Below, piece after piece: positions 8,261 through 17,248 of a DNA stretch of 64,000 nucleotides. The notes under the pieces are model-generated. The model was not told the origin of the DNA and ran no database searches. It was given only the letters and a program-made list of their open reading frames with translations. Source of the DNA: Aldehydirespirator sp965116195 (lineage in GTDB: Bacteria; Actinomycetota; Acidimicrobiia; Acidimicrobiales; Aldehydirespiratoraceae); the NCBI GenBank assembly GCA_965116195.1, contig OZ220491.1:3100001-3164000 (forward strand), given 5' to 3'. Both the position numbers and the translations under genes were made by a program. The first letter of the stretch is position 1. Every line of letters starts with the position of its first letter.

Positions 8261-9310
8261 TCATTGCGAACCCGCCTTTCGTACCCGGGGATCAAGAACC
8301 GGATACAGCAGATCGGCCAGCAGGTTTGCAGCGATGGCGATCAGCGACAGCAGCAGAAACACTGCCTGCAGTACCGGATAGTCACGAGCACGCACGGCCC
8401 CGAAAGCCAGCGAACCAAGACCCGGATACGAGAACACACTCTCAACGACGGTGGCAGCACCCACCAACGTGGAGAACCCCAATAGCGCAACCGTTGACAC
8501 GGGGATCATGGCATTGCGTGCTGCGTGACGGCGCACGCCTCGGTCCGTCAGGCCCTTGGCACGGGCCATGAACACGTAGTCCTCACTCAATTCGGACACC
8601 ATGGCCGAGCGGGCCACCACGAATACCGAACCCAGGCCCACAAACGTGAGCGTGACCGCAGGCATCACCAGTCTTTTGCCAACATCAATGAACCAGGCCC
8701 ACCCACTCAGCGCTTCCGGGGAAACCGCCCCGTACACCGGCAGCCACTCCAGGTGCACCGAGAACACCAGCAACAGCATCAGCCCGACGAAAAACGCCGG
8801 CAGCGCGTCCAGCGCCAGCACACCCGCCAGCAACGACACGTCCCGACGCGATCCGCGTCGCCAGCCAGCAGCGAACCCGGCTGCAACGCCCACGACGGTG
8901 GACAGGACCACGGCAGAACCCACGAGCAGCAGAGACCACCACAGCCGCTCGGCCACGACCTGTGACACCGCTCTGCCGTCACGCACCGAAATTCCCAGGT
9001 CACCTTGCACCAGATTGCCCAGGTAGCTGCTGAACTGCTGCCAGGTCGAGCCGTCCAGGTTGAACCGCTCAAGCATTGACTCACGCACAGTGTCTTGAAC
9101 GGTTCCTGACTCCGGCGGCACGAGATAGTCAATGGGGTCGCCCGGTGCCAGCCGCGGCAGCGCAAAGTTCAAGATCAGAGCCGCAAAAACCACAACCGCG
9201 TACTGCGATGTCAGCCTCACACCACGCCGAGCCGACAAGCGGACGGGCGAGCCTTTGCGAACGGATCCGCGGTTCACGTCTGACGGTTGAAGGTTGCGGC
9301 GGCAGCACAC
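8261..9310 (-). CDS. DppB/OppB-type ABC transporter permease
   Basis: 349 residues in the longest form. N-terminal TM helix (YAVVVFAALILNFALPRLAPGD), the DppB-type external segment (GNLVQGDLGISVRDGRAV), further TM helices and the EAA-like loop (YVFMARAKGLTDRGV). It would pair with the permease half of the downstream fused protein. The start is uncertain: the frame runs from GTG 9310, but homology begins about 28 codons in and no good ribosome site is visible. It lies 57 bases upstream of the fused gene and downstream of the binding-protein gene, as in Dpp/Opp/Nik operons. Confidence 0.87.
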   Translation of the reverse strand: MCCRRNLQPSDVNRGSVRKGSPVRLSARRGVRLTSQYAVVVFAALILNFALPRLAPGDPIDYLVPPESGTVQDTVRESMLERFNLDGSTWQQFSSYLGNLVQGDLGISVRDGRAVSQVVAERLWWSLLLVGSAVVLSTVVGVAAGFAAGWRRGSRRDVSLLAGVLALDALPAFFVGLMLLLVFSVHLEWLPVYGAVSPEALSGWAWFIDVGKRLVMPAVTLTFVGLGSVFVVARSAMVSELSEDYVFMARAKGLTDRGVRRHAARNAMIPVSTVALLGFSTLVGAATVVESVFSYPGLGSLAFGAVRARDYPVLQAVFLLLSLIAIAANLLADLLYPVLDPRVRKAGSQ

Positions 9311-9476
9311 CTGTCGAGGGCTCTCATGCTCGCGACCAATGCCATCGGACCTGCCTCAAACTGGAGGCTGTAACGGCAGCAAGCCTGTCGAAAAAGGACA
9401 AGGCACGCTGGCCCAGTCAGTTGCGGTCCAACAGTTGGGCAAATCGAACGGATTGACCAGCAGGGGGTTCTGCCTG

Positions 9477-11459
9477 TCAGTCGATGACGGTGGCTCCTCG
9501 CCTTCGGCGGCGCACAACAATGCCTGCGATCACTGCAAGTGCAATGACGGCGACAACAACCAATGCCACGGTGCCGCCGGACCCGCCGTCATCGTCAGTG
9601 CCGTCGGCAGCATCCTCAGCTTGATCCTGCGCGACCTGATCAGACTCGGCAACAGCATCACCTTCTGAACCCTCCGCAGCCCGATCCTGCGCGGCCTGAT
9701 CAGACTCCGTGACACCATCCTCAGTGCTACTCACAACCTCACCCTCGGTACTTCCTGAAATCTGGGTACCCTCGGCATCCTCGGTGACCTGATCGGGCTC
9801 GTCGGTAACAGGCCCGGGTTCCATCGTGTCCGGCACTCGGGTACCGGCGTAGGGCTCAAGGAACGAGCGCTTGGTGAACACGCCATGCCCCGGATCGTTG
9901 ACCCAGCCGTCATATGCACTCGGCCGGTATCCCCAACGGCCGGCCGGGTAATACAGCACCACTGCAGGTGCCTCGGCTGCAAACATCTCCTGAGCTTCAG
10001 CAATCAGCTCACGCTTGACTTCTATCGGTGCGGACAGAGCAGCGTCAACGACAGCATCAAACTCCGGGTTGGCGTAACCGCTGAAGACCCCGCCAACCCC
10101 CCGACCAGGCGTGTGGAAGAAGAAGAACAGGTGGTCAGGATCGGCATGGGCGTGGGATTCGAACACGGCTATGAACATGTCCACCGACGGCGGCCCGTCC
10201 GGGCCAGGCCGCCGTGCGGCGCTGATCGCCGGTGCGTCCAGAGGCTCCACGGTGACATCAACGCCGATAGCTGAAAGCTGCTCGGCGACCAGTTCGCCGG
10301 AGCGGATCTGCGGTGGTGCGGCAGCGTTGACCAGCAAGGTGAAAGCCAGCGCATCACCTTCAGCATTGCGGCGCACTCCACCCTCGCCCAGCGGATACCC
10401 GGCAGCGTCAAGCATTGCTCCGGCCGTCTCCAGATCAAACTCGTGGCCGCCGAGGGGATGAGCCCAGGGTGAGTCGGGATGCGTCCAGGTGTCATTGCCG
10501 GGCCGACCCAGCCCGCCCTCGACGATGTCAACTATCGCCTGCACATCCAACGCCATGCTCATGGCCTTGCGCACGGCAGGGTTGCTCAGCAGCGGCTTGC
10601 GGGTGTTGAACATCAGATACAGGGACTGCATGCGACTGCCGGTGATGACCGAGAGTTCCTCGTTGGCCTGCACCACAGGAACCAGCGGTGCCGGGAGGTT
10701 GCGGGTCACAAAGTCGAGTTCACCGGTCTGCAGCCCTGCGAAGGCCGCCTGCGCATCGCTGACGACGGGCATGATCAGCGTGTCAACCAGTGGCGGGCCC
10801 ATGAAATAGTCGGGATTGGCCTCCAGACGGTACGAGACACCGGGGTTGTACTCGACCATCTTGTAGGGGCCGCTGCCCACGGGAAGCGAGGTGGCATCAG
10901 CTCGGAGGTCTCCGACCTCGGCCCAGATGTGCATGGGCAGGATTGGTATGTCGCCACCGGGCAACATCTTGAAGGTCGGGACCGGTTCGGCAAAGGTGAT
11001 TGACAATTCGGTCGGGCTGGTGACATCAGCACCGTTGAATACGGGGTGGTCATATACGTGATGGCCGTAACGGCCGGGGCCTTCGTCCACCGCGAACCTC
11101 AAGAAGGTGTAGGCCACATCATCAGCCGTCAAGGGGGTGCCGTCGTGCCAGACGACATCATCACGCAGAGTGATGTGCCAGGTTCGGTAGTCCTCGGATG
11201 GCTCGGCCGAGATGGCCAGCCAGGGCTCCGGGTCAAGGCGGCTCTGAGACCAGAACAACGTGTCATAGACCAGCATCGTGAAGTCATGTGTGATCGGCAG
11301 TGCCTGGGGAGTGATGAACGGGTTGAGGTTCTTCTCGTCTGCGTGCAGACCCACACGCAAGGTGACTGACTCCTCGTCCTGAGCAGCAACAAGCGGCACC
11401 ACGGCAAAGCTGAGCAGTACCGGGACGAGCAATAGGGCGGTGAACCTGTGACGTGTCAT
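9477..11459 (-). CDS. Family 5 extracellular solute-binding protein with C-terminal TM anchor
   Basis: 660 residues. Signal peptide 1-26 (LLLVPVLLSFAVVPLVAAQ) without a lipobox Cys, then a full family 5 (DppA/OppA/NikA-like) binding domain: LRVGLHADEKNLNPF, WHITLRDDVVWHDGTPLTAD and a C-lobe ending near residue 550. Residues about 555-625 are an acidic repetitive linker (variants of TESDQAAQDRAAEGSEGD). About 627-650 is a TM helix followed by RRRRR, so the protein is tethered by its C-terminus rather than by a lipid. It is the first gene of the transporter operon and diverges from hypF. Family 5 proteins bind peptides, nickel chelates or other small ligands. Confidence 0.9.
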   Translation of the reverse strand: MTRHRFTALLLVPVLLSFAVVPLVAAQDEESVTLRVGLHADEKNLNPFITPQALPITHDFTMLVYDTLFWSQSRLDPEPWLAISAEPSEDYRTWHITLRDDVVWHDGTPLTADDVAYTFLRFAVDEGPGRYGHHVYDHPVFNGADVTSPTELSITFAEPVPTFKMLPGGDIPILPMHIWAEVGDLRADATSLPVGSGPYKMVEYNPGVSYRLEANPDYFMGPPLVDTLIMPVVSDAQAAFAGLQTGELDFVTRNLPAPLVPVVQANEELSVITGSRMQSLYLMFNTRKPLLSNPAVRKAMSMALDVQAIVDIVEGGLGRPGNDTWTHPDSPWAHPLGGHEFDLETAGAMLDAAGYPLGEGGVRRNAEGDALAFTLLVNAAAPPQIRSGELVAEQLSAIGVDVTVEPLDAPAISAARRPGPDGPPSVDMFIAVFESHAHADPDHLFFFFHTPGRGVGGVFSGYANPEFDAVVDAALSAPIEVKRELIAEAQEMFAAEAPAVVLYYPAGRWGYRPSAYDGWVNDPGHGVFTKRSFLEPYAGTRVPDTMEPGPVTDEPDQVTEDAEGTQISGSTEGEVVSSTEDGVTESDQAAQDRAAEGSEGDAVAESDQVAQDQAEDAADGTDDDGGSGGTVALVVVAVIALAVIAGIVVRRRRRGATVID

Positions 11460-11500
11460 GGCTGGCAGATTAGAGGTTCAACACACAACAACCAACTTTA

Positions 11501-11515
11501 GTATATGTAATATAC
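11501..11515. promoter_or_regulatory. Candidate operator/promoter between the ABC operon and hypF
   Basis: The AT-rich gap between the divergent genes contains the perfect inverted repeat GTATAT-GTA-ATATAC, followed by the palindrome TACATGTA (11513-11520). A minus-strand -10-like TATACT (11505-11500) overlaps it. The position suits a regulator acting on the transporter operon and possibly hypF. The regulator is unknown. Confidence 0.4.
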
Positions 11516-11625
11516 ATGTAGTATGGTAAAGGCAATCGCCTGAAGAACCGGACCGAGGGCCGTGATTCTGAGACCCTGGGGCCGTGACTCGAATCACGCC
11601 AGGTCGGCGTTCTGTCACCGCAGCC

Positions 11626-11790
11626 GTGACCCCGGAATCCTGGGCCGTGACTGTTGATGTTGATGCGTTGGCGATCCCTGTTGGAACCGTGACCCCGGAA
11701 TCCTGGGCCGTGACTGTTGATGTTGATGCGTTGGCGATCCCTGTTGGAACCGTGACCCCGGAATCCTGGGTCGTGACTCCGGGTAGGCAG
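11626..11790 (+). repeat. 63-bp tandem repeats just upstream of (or inside) the hypF start
   Basis: Units beginning GTGACCCCGGAATCCTGGG start at 11626, 11689 and 11752 (the last partial). 63 is a multiple of three and the frame is open through them, so hypF could begin at a GTG as far up as 11584 with a repetitive N-terminus (VTPESWAVTVDVDALAIPVG twice). I think the repeats are untranslated, because the acylphosphatase domain begins right after ATG 11803. Confidence 0.65.
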
Positions 11791-11802
11791 AATACAACTG
11801 CG

Positions 11803-14262
11803 ATGCAGCGCAGGCACCTGGTGATGACTGGAACCGTTCAGGGTGTGGGATACCGGCCCTGGCTGTATCGACTGGCTCGACGGCTGTCGCTGACCGGTGC
11901 CACAGGTAATCGGGGCAGCAGTGTGTGGTGCGAGATACAGGGTGCTGGTCACGACCTGGACGAGTTTGAGGCACTGGTTCGCACGGAGGCTCCCGTGCTG
12001 GCAAGGGTGGAATCGGTGCGTGCCGTCGCCGTGGCACCTCTGGAGGAGGAACGCGGGTTCACGATCGCCACAAGCGACCATGGATCGGGCGTGCTCACAG
12101 GCGCGGTACCTGCCGATGTTGCGCCATGTGACGAGTGCTCAACCGAGATCATGGCACCCGGTGAGCGCAGACACCGCTACGCGTTTACCTGCTGCACGAA
12201 CTGCGGGCCCCGATACACGGTCGTGCGGGGCTTGCCCTATGACCGCGAGCGCACCTCGATGGCGGCGTTCGATCTCTGTGCTGAGTGCATGGCCGAATAC
12301 CACGATCCTGACAACCGTCGGCACCACGCCCAGGCGCTGAGTTGTCCGGCCTGCGGCCCGAAACTGTCACTGCTGACGACAACCTCTGAAGGACTTGCTG
12401 AAGAACCCACCGCAGAACCCACAACCAGAGCCGCAGCAGATGGCATCGTCTTGCAGTCGGAAGTGCGACAGGCCACCGGACCCGAGAAGCAGAACCCATC
12501 GGGGATCGCTCAGGCTGGCATTCAGGAGCCTGGCGCGCCGCAGAGTCCAATATGCGCACCCGCCGCAGATGGCGCTGTGACAGATCCGATCGCAGGTGCG
12601 GTTGCGGTGCTCAGAGCCGGTGGCATTGTTGCTGTCAAGGGTGTGGGCGGATATCAACTGATGTGTCGTGCCGACCATGACGAAACGGTGGCTCGGCTGC
12701 GTCGGCGCAAACATCGTGAGGAGAAGCCCTTTGCGCTGTTGGCGGCATCGCTGGACGCGGCGAGAACTCTGATTCGCCTTGATGACTTGTCGGCACAGGC
12801 CCTGAGCGGACCTGAAACTCCGATTGTGCTGGCACCCCGTCACCCGACAGCGCCGGTCGCCGACGCAGTTGCACCTGACACCCGTTTGTTGGGCGTGATG
12901 CTTCCGGCAACGCCTCTGCACCAACTCCTGGCCACTGAGAGCGGGTTGCCCCTGGTATGCACGAGCGGCAACCGCTCTGATGAGCCCATCGTCACCGAGG
13001 ACGCTGTTGCGTCGCGAACCCTCGGTGGGATCGCGGATGCCGTGTTGTGTCATGACCGCGCCATTGAGCGGCGTGCCGACGACTCGATCGGCCATGTCGT
13101 GGCCGGCAGCTTCGGGTTGCTGCGCCGGGCTCGCGGGTACGCGCCCGGTACCGTGCGATTGGAAACAGGCGGCCCGCCGGTGTTGGGCGTGGGGGCCGAA
13201 CTCAAGAGCACGGTCTGTCTGGCCCTCGGCGCAGACGCTCACCTGTCGGTACATCTGGGTGACCTTGAACATCCCGCTGCGCTGGCCGGGTTCGAGGCGG
13301 CTGTGGCTGACCTGCTGGAGTTGACCGGAACCACCCCGGAACTGGTGGTGCATGATCTTCACCCCGAGTACCTGTCAACAAAGTTTGCTCTCAGCGCCGA
13401 TTTTGCTGATCTCGCCCCTCGACTGGGAGTGCAGCACCATCATGCGCATCTGGCATCGGTTCTGGCGGATGCGCGACACCGCGGCCCCGCTGTCGGTTTG
13501 ATGTTTGACGGCATGGGATGGGGAACCGATGCCACGCTCTGGGGTGGCGAGGTGCTGGTCGGCGATGCCGGTGGCTATGAGCGTTTTGCTCACCTGCGGG
13601 CGGTGCCGATGCCCGGTGGAGGTGCGGCTGTACGCCATCCCTGGCGTATGGCGTTGGCCCACCTGTCGGGGGTGTTTGGTACCGATCTGCCAGACCTGCC
13701 GTGGTTGCCGTGGTTGACCGGGCGGGCAGCGGCGGCCGCAGAAGTGCTGGAGCAGTGCTCGCGCGGCCGGTCGATCCTCACCACATCGGTGGGTCGGCTT
13801 TTTGACTCGGTGGCGGTGCTCTGCGGGATCGCCGGCACCGTGACCTACGAGGGCCAGGCTGCGATCCGCCTCGAGCAAGTCGCGCAGCGGTGCCCACGAC
13901 GTTATGGCGTGGAGATCAGCGACGGTCGGCCAGCCGTGATCGAATGGGCTCCTTTGGTTGAAGCGGTGACCACCGACCTGCTGGACGGTCAGCCCCCGTC
14001 ACTGATTGCGGCCGGCTTTCATCGCTGGGTGGTCGACATGGCTGTGGCTGCCAGCCGACTGGCACGTGAAGCATCCGGGCTGTCAACGGTGGCGCTGTCG
14101 GGTGGCGTATTCCAGAACCGACTTCTGGTGGAGTTGCTGGTGGACGAGTTGGACCAGGCTGGCTTTCGGGTGCTGTGTCATCGCCAGGTACCTCCCAACG
14201 ACGGTGGCATCTCGCTGGGTCAGGTGGCCGTGGGAAGGGCCATGCTGGCCGAGCTCGGCTAG
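11803..14262 (+). CDS. hypF: [NiFe]-hydrogenase maturation carbamoyltransferase HypF
   Basis: 819 residues from ATG 11803. Domain order: acylphosphatase (GTVQGVGYRPWLYRLA), two CxxC zinc-finger pairs (CDEC...CTNC and CAEC...CPAC), a YrdC/Sua5-like domain (GGIVAVKGVGGYQLMCRAD) and a Kae1-like carbamoyltransferase domain with QHHHAH and the FDGMGWGTDATLWGGE segment. HypF makes the cyanide ligand precursor of the hydrogenase active site with HypE. An Ala/Glu/Pro-rich insert of about 60 residues separates the zinc and YrdC domains. No other hyp gene is in the window. It diverges from the ABC transporter operon, and the ATPases and transporter nearby would fit nickel-enzyme maturation. Confidence 0.93.
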   Translation: MQRRHLVMTGTVQGVGYRPWLYRLARRLSLTGATGNRGSSVWCEIQGAGHDLDEFEALVRTEAPVLARVESVRAVAVAPLEEERGFTIATSDHGSGVLTGAVPADVAPCDECSTEIMAPGERRHRYAFTCCTNCGPRYTVVRGLPYDRERTSMAAFDLCAECMAEYHDPDNRRHHAQALSCPACGPKLSLLTTTSEGLAEEPTAEPTTRAAADGIVLQSEVRQATGPEKQNPSGIAQAGIQEPGAPQSPICAPAADGAVTDPIAGAVAVLRAGGIVAVKGVGGYQLMCRADHDETVARLRRRKHREEKPFALLAASLDAARTLIRLDDLSAQALSGPETPIVLAPRHPTAPVADAVAPDTRLLGVMLPATPLHQLLATESGLPLVCTSGNRSDEPIVTEDAVASRTLGGIADAVLCHDRAIERRADDSIGHVVAGSFGLLRRARGYAPGTVRLETGGPPVLGVGAELKSTVCLALGADAHLSVHLGDLEHPAALAGFEAAVADLLELTGTTPELVVHDLHPEYLSTKFALSADFADLAPRLGVQHHHAHLASVLADARHRGPAVGLMFDGMGWGTDATLWGGEVLVGDAGGYERFAHLRAVPMPGGGAAVRHPWRMALAHLSGVFGTDLPDLPWLPWLTGRAAAAAEVLEQCSRGRSILTTSVGRLFDSVAVLCGIAGTVTYEGQAAIRLEQVAQRCPRRYGVEISDGRPAVIEWAPLVEAVTTDLLDGQPPSLIAAGFHRWVVDMAVAASRLAREASGLSTVALSGGVFQNRLLVELLVDELDQAGFRVLCHRQVPPNDGGISLGQVAVGRAMLAELG

Positions 14263-14331
14263 CAACCCACACCGGTCACGTTCTGGGTTTCGGCAAGGTC
14301 GCAGCCCGACCCGTGCCTTGGTGGTCAAGAT

Positions 14332-14703
14332 CTACGGCCAAATGGGGGTGTTCTCAACGCCTGCCCAGTGGTGAGCGATGTCTCCTTTGTCGGTTAGCGC
14401 GCCCTCATCAGGCCAGATTATGTTCGCTGCTGGTACATAATAGTCCACAATCCAACCTTTCGGCAGATATGTTTGAAGTTTGGGTGTGCGCTGTCGGACA
14501 GCCTCGCGTGTGCCGTCGCAGTACATTGCTTTCACCACTGCGATTAGGTCTGCGCGTGTGCCGCCGCCACGGGCTGCTACTGTGTCGGTGCGTGTGTCGG
14601 CGGCTGCGTCTACCATAGCTTCGCAGCGCTGCCGGAACGGTGCGTCAGCAGGCTCGGCTGGGATAAGTCTGCTAGGTGTGTGCCTTTGAGGGGTTGGGGT
14701 CAT
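14332..14703 (-). pseudogene. Partial copy D of the SLH-protein C-terminal domain
   Basis: The 123-residue frame from SRLIPAEPADAPFRQRCEAM to HHWAGVENTP closely matches the C-terminal domain of the SLH protein at 20146-21951, but lacks everything upstream and stops before the final tail. The near-identical core is RCEAMVDAAADTRTDTVAA. It has no signal peptide of its own. It is either a dead fragment or a silent donor cassette. Confidence 0.75.
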
Positions 14704-14817
14704 GTTGTTCTCGGAACCGGACTGTCAACCGAAAGACCAGCAAGGGTGTGGTTTCTGTTGATAGGTAAAGCGCAAACCGCGCTCTCAAAATTTAGTGATT
14801 ATCTGGAGTCTGCCGTG

Positions 14818-15051
14818 TCAGCAGAACAACACTTTTGAGGACGGGTTACCCTGGGTCGCAGCATGATACGCGTAGACCATCTGAGCAGCCTCCACAGAAT
14901 AACAGCATCGCCGCGGATGGGCTGGCAGAAGTCCATGGGTCTGCGAACGCAGTGTTATGGCTTTGGCTGCTGAGCACACAAAGCCAAGCGCAACCAGACT
15001 GACAGAAGACGCTGCCAAACCCATGACCAAAAAAGGGTGCGCTTCTGGCAT
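14818..15051 (-). CDS. Small putative secreted protein ending in the SLH-protein tail
   Basis: 77 residues. Residues 9-32 resemble a signal peptide (LVMGLAASSVSLVALGFVCS). The last 20 residues (VYAYHAATQGNPSSKVLFC) match the C-terminal tail of the SLH protein (NAHNAVTTGTPISKVVTC). It may be a chance fusion left by recombination of fragment copies. Expression is not supported by a clear ribosome site. Confidence 0.35.
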   Translation of the reverse strand: MPEAHPFLVMGLAASSVSLVALGFVCSAAKAITLRSQTHGLLPAHPRRCCYSVEAAQMVYAYHAATQGNPSSKVLFC

Positions 15052-15145
15052 TTTGGTCAGGGTTTATATGCTGGCTGGGTGGTCATGTGACCGTGTTCTT
15101 GTGGGGTGTTGTTTGTGTGCGCCGGACTAGAAATGTGTGAGGTGG

Positions 15146-15174
15146 TTGACATTTCGTACTGTTTCTGGTATCCT
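15146..15174 (+). promoter_or_regulatory. Strong sigma-70-type promoter for the 15299 gene
   Basis: TTGACA (15146-15151), 17-base spacer, TATCCT (15169-15174). Predicted start of transcription is about 15181, giving a leader of roughly 118 bases that contains the shared 36-nt element. Confidence 0.65.
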
Positions 15175-15227
15175 AGTCTGGGTAACATTATCCGTGACAA
15201 GAAACCCCCGGCAATATGTTTAGTCTG

Positions 15228-15263
15228 CCCCGTCAACAGGGTGTGCTATAGCGTGCCCGACAA
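15228..15263 (+). promoter_or_regulatory. 36-nt leader element, copy 1
   Basis: Identical except for one base to 22044-22009 on the other strand. It can fold as CCC/GGG around GTCAACA, or as GGTGTGC-TATA-GCGTGCC, and contains the palindrome GCTATAGC. It lies about 45 bases after the predicted transcription start, the same distance as in copy 2, so it is probably a cis-acting RNA or operator. Confidence 0.5.
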
Positions 15264-15298
15264 CGCAGTCTGATAGTTGCATGGTATAGAGTGCTTGC

Positions 15299-15778
15299 AT
15301 GCTTTCGTTGCTCTCCTGGGCGTATTATTCGCAGCCGACTATAAACGAATCCGGTGAGACTCAAAAAGTGTTAGACGACGGAACCTTTGGTGTTTTCGTG
15401 TTAGGCTTGTTGGCGATTTTAGGTACTTGTGTTTTTGTGTATCTACGCAAAGGCAAAGGTGGTGTTCTTCAAGCGAAAGGCGACTGGAAGCCCATGAGCA
15501 TAAAAGCTCAGATAGTTTTGATCGTTGCCAATGTGCTTCTGGCTTTCTCATTTTTGGGAGCTTTAGCACAGTCCTTAGGCGGTTCTGGAGACGGAGCAGA
15601 AGCTAATCCTTTAGATTCTGCTCAAGGATCTGTGACCATGGCATGCTTTTTCGGTATGTTCCTGCTTGGCTCTGTTTGGATTCTTGTCGGCAGAACCAAA
15701 GGCATATTACCTCCGTCTCGCAACAACGCAGCAAGAGGCACTCTTGCGGGAGTAGCAGCGTCGTCTTTAACTAGATAA
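15299..15778 (+). CDS. Integral membrane protein of unknown function
   Basis: 159 residues with three predicted TM helices: about 31-49 (FGVFVLGLLAILGTCVFVYL), 72-92 (IVLIVANVLLAFSFLGALA) and 113-131 (ACFFGMFLLGSVWILVG). A basic loop lies between the first two. It has its own strong promoter and shares a leader element with the SLH surface-protein gene, pointing to common control. AT-richer codon use than the flanking metabolic genes suggests acquired DNA. No family recognised. Confidence 0.65.
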   Translation: MLSLLSWAYYSQPTINESGETQKVLDDGTFGVFVLGLLAILGTCVFVYLRKGKGGVLQAKGDWKPMSIKAQIVLIVANVLLAFSFLGALAQSLGGSGDGAEANPLDSAQGSVTMACFFGMFLLGSVWILVGRTKGILPPSRNNAARGTLAGVAASSLTR

Positions 15779-15926
15779 CCTTGAAGCGGACAACTTGCCG
15801 CTTGTTTATGGTCATGCTGTTCTCGGAACCGTGTTGCCAACCAAAGACCAGCGAGGGTGTGGCCTCCGCTCATAGCCAAAGCGCAAGCCACATCCTCGCA
15901 TCAATGAATACCTGAAGTCTGCCGGG

Positions 15927-16014
15927 TTAGCAAAACAACACCTTTGAGAACGGGTTGCCCTGTGTCGCGGTGTGGCGTGCGTTCACCGGCATGGCTGCCT
16001 CGTGACAAGGTGTT
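15927..16014 (-). pseudogene. Tail fragment of the SLH-protein C-terminal domain
   Basis: In the right frame the stretch reads TPCHEAAMPVNARHTATQGN then PFSKVLFC and a TAA stop, matching the final 29 residues of the SLH protein. It is fused directly to the end of the zinc-motif pseudogene. Flanking sequence at 15808-15900 (catgctgttctcggaaccg and following) also repeats 14700-14790. Confidence 0.65.
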
Positions 16015-16028
16015 CTCTGCCGAGGTAA

Positions 16029-16180
16029 CTAATTTGTTCGGTGTAAATGGCATGGACCTCCGCCCGCGACCTTGTTGCGGCACAGTGCGCCAGTCTTGGT
16101 TTTTCGCCGCATAGACCGGCATACTCACGTGAACGCTCTTTGCTTTTCTTGTAGCTATGATAGGCGCTGCGCAATACCAC
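16029..16180 (-). pseudogene. Zinc-motif small protein, frameshifted copy
   Basis: The frame starts well (KERSREYAGLCGEK) but loses one base after GAAAAA. Restoring it gives KTKTGALCRNKVAGGGPCHL then HRTN and a stop, matching the intact copy at 17730-17978. The four-ligand pattern C-x9-C-x9-C-x2-H suggests a small zinc knuckle. Confidence 0.65.
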
Positions 16181-16304
16181 TAGGCAGGCAGAGCAAATCG
16201 CGCCGACCGCTTCAAGTTGGTCTGTTGTAAACGATAATATTCTAAAGAGAGCATGTCCGATACTTGGTGCTGTGTCAACGAAAATTGCCTATGATAGCAT
16301 GAAC

Positions 16305-16418
16305 ATGAGACGAAGATTGATCATGATTCTTCTTTTTGCGGTTTCTTTTCTTTGTTCTGAATATCTTCACTGTTCTATCAGTCAGCAGTATGACGAAATA
16401 CTGTTAGTTCAGGGATGA
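16305..16418 (+). CDS. Possible 37-residue secreted peptide
   Basis: A short frame MRRRLIMILLFAVSFLC followed by about 20 polar residues. The N-terminus looks like a signal peptide. TATGAT lies nine bases upstream of the ATG, which would give an almost leaderless transcript. It overlaps the end of the opposite-strand gene by 15 bases. Weak evidence. Confidence 0.25.
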   Translation: MRRRLIMILLFAVSFLCSEYLHCSISQQYDEILLVQG

Positions 16419-17012
16419 TGTATTCGCAGCAAACAATAAATCAATATCTGTGTCTATTAAGGTGTTGATGCCCCAAAACATCTTGTCTAACTGCTCCTGT
16501 GCCATGTCCTGAGCTTCAGCAAACGCACGGTCAGTTTCATCAATCTTACGTGATGCGGCATCAGCCTGATTTGAATATGATTCCAACTGGTATGCATCTT
16601 GGGTTAGATGCTCTTGCTCGTCTTGGTATGCTCCGGTATTAGCGTATTCTTTCAGATGGTTCGCGATTTGTTGAGTAGCACCAACCGAAGAACGCGTGCC
16701 GTCAAATTCTTCGCAAAACAGTTGCTCTGTATCAACCATCTGTGTGTATGCACGAATCGCCGGACCTCGCGATTGTTGGTGTTTTGTCTCTACTTCCAGA
16801 AACTGCGCATAAAACTTGATGGTGGCCTCAACCGCTGTGACAATCATTCCGCGCAGTTTTTTAGAATCTCTGCTCTTGCCCATAAGCTTGTCGGTTTTGT
16901 CATACAAACCATGCTCAGCGCGAGCAAAAAGTTCGTCTCCTTCAGCCCAGCCCAAATTTTGCGCTTGAGCGCGGAACTCCTGCAACCTCTTCCGAGCAGT
17001 CGCTATACGCAT
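16404..17012 (-). CDS. Alpha-helical protein of unknown function (paralogue 1)
   Basis: 202 residues from ATG 17012 (MRIATARKRLQEFRAQAQ). Almost entirely helical and charged, with no TM segment. Its first 40 residues align with the gene at 18030-18581 (MRxATA, LGWxxG, LFxRAE), so the two are paralogues made by duplication of a module that also contains the zinc-motif gene and an SLH-tail fragment. No known family is recognised; the composition resembles phage or island structural/helper proteins. Confidence 0.6.
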   Translation of the reverse strand: MRIATARKRLQEFRAQAQNLGWAEGDELFARAEHGLYDKTDKLMGKSRDSKKLRGMIVTAVEATIKFYAQFLEVETKHQQSRGPAIRAYTQMVDTEQLFCEEFDGTRSSVGATQQIANHLKEYANTGAYQDEQEHLTQDAYQLESYSNQADAASRKIDETDRAFAEAQDMAQEQLDKMFWGINTLIDTDIDLLFAANTSSLN

Positions 17013-17248
17013 AACATTGCATACCTTTCCTTGGAAACGGCTATGATTGCGCCATGTGTTCTGCGCGAGGCAACCAACCAATATCGTAACACACTACCAC
17101 AACCCTGTCAACACAAACAGCAAAGACGGCCACACCAACACCACGGACTGCCACAGCATCGGTACGCTCGTCAGCGCCTACGTTCCACTAGCGCTTCGCA
17201 GCAACGCCGAAACGAAGCGCTAGTGAGAGTATGCGACCGGCAGCCGGG

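Noticed and set aside
12367..13362. Long minus-strand frame (331 codons) opposite hypF
   Set aside because: It lies wholly inside the well-supported hypF coding sequence, has no recognisable motif and reflects GC-rich codon bias.
14480..14689. Plus-strand frames over the SLH fragments (also near 17446 and 20366)
   Set aside because: The similarity is to the minus-strand SLH domain; the recurring plus-strand peptides are its antisense.
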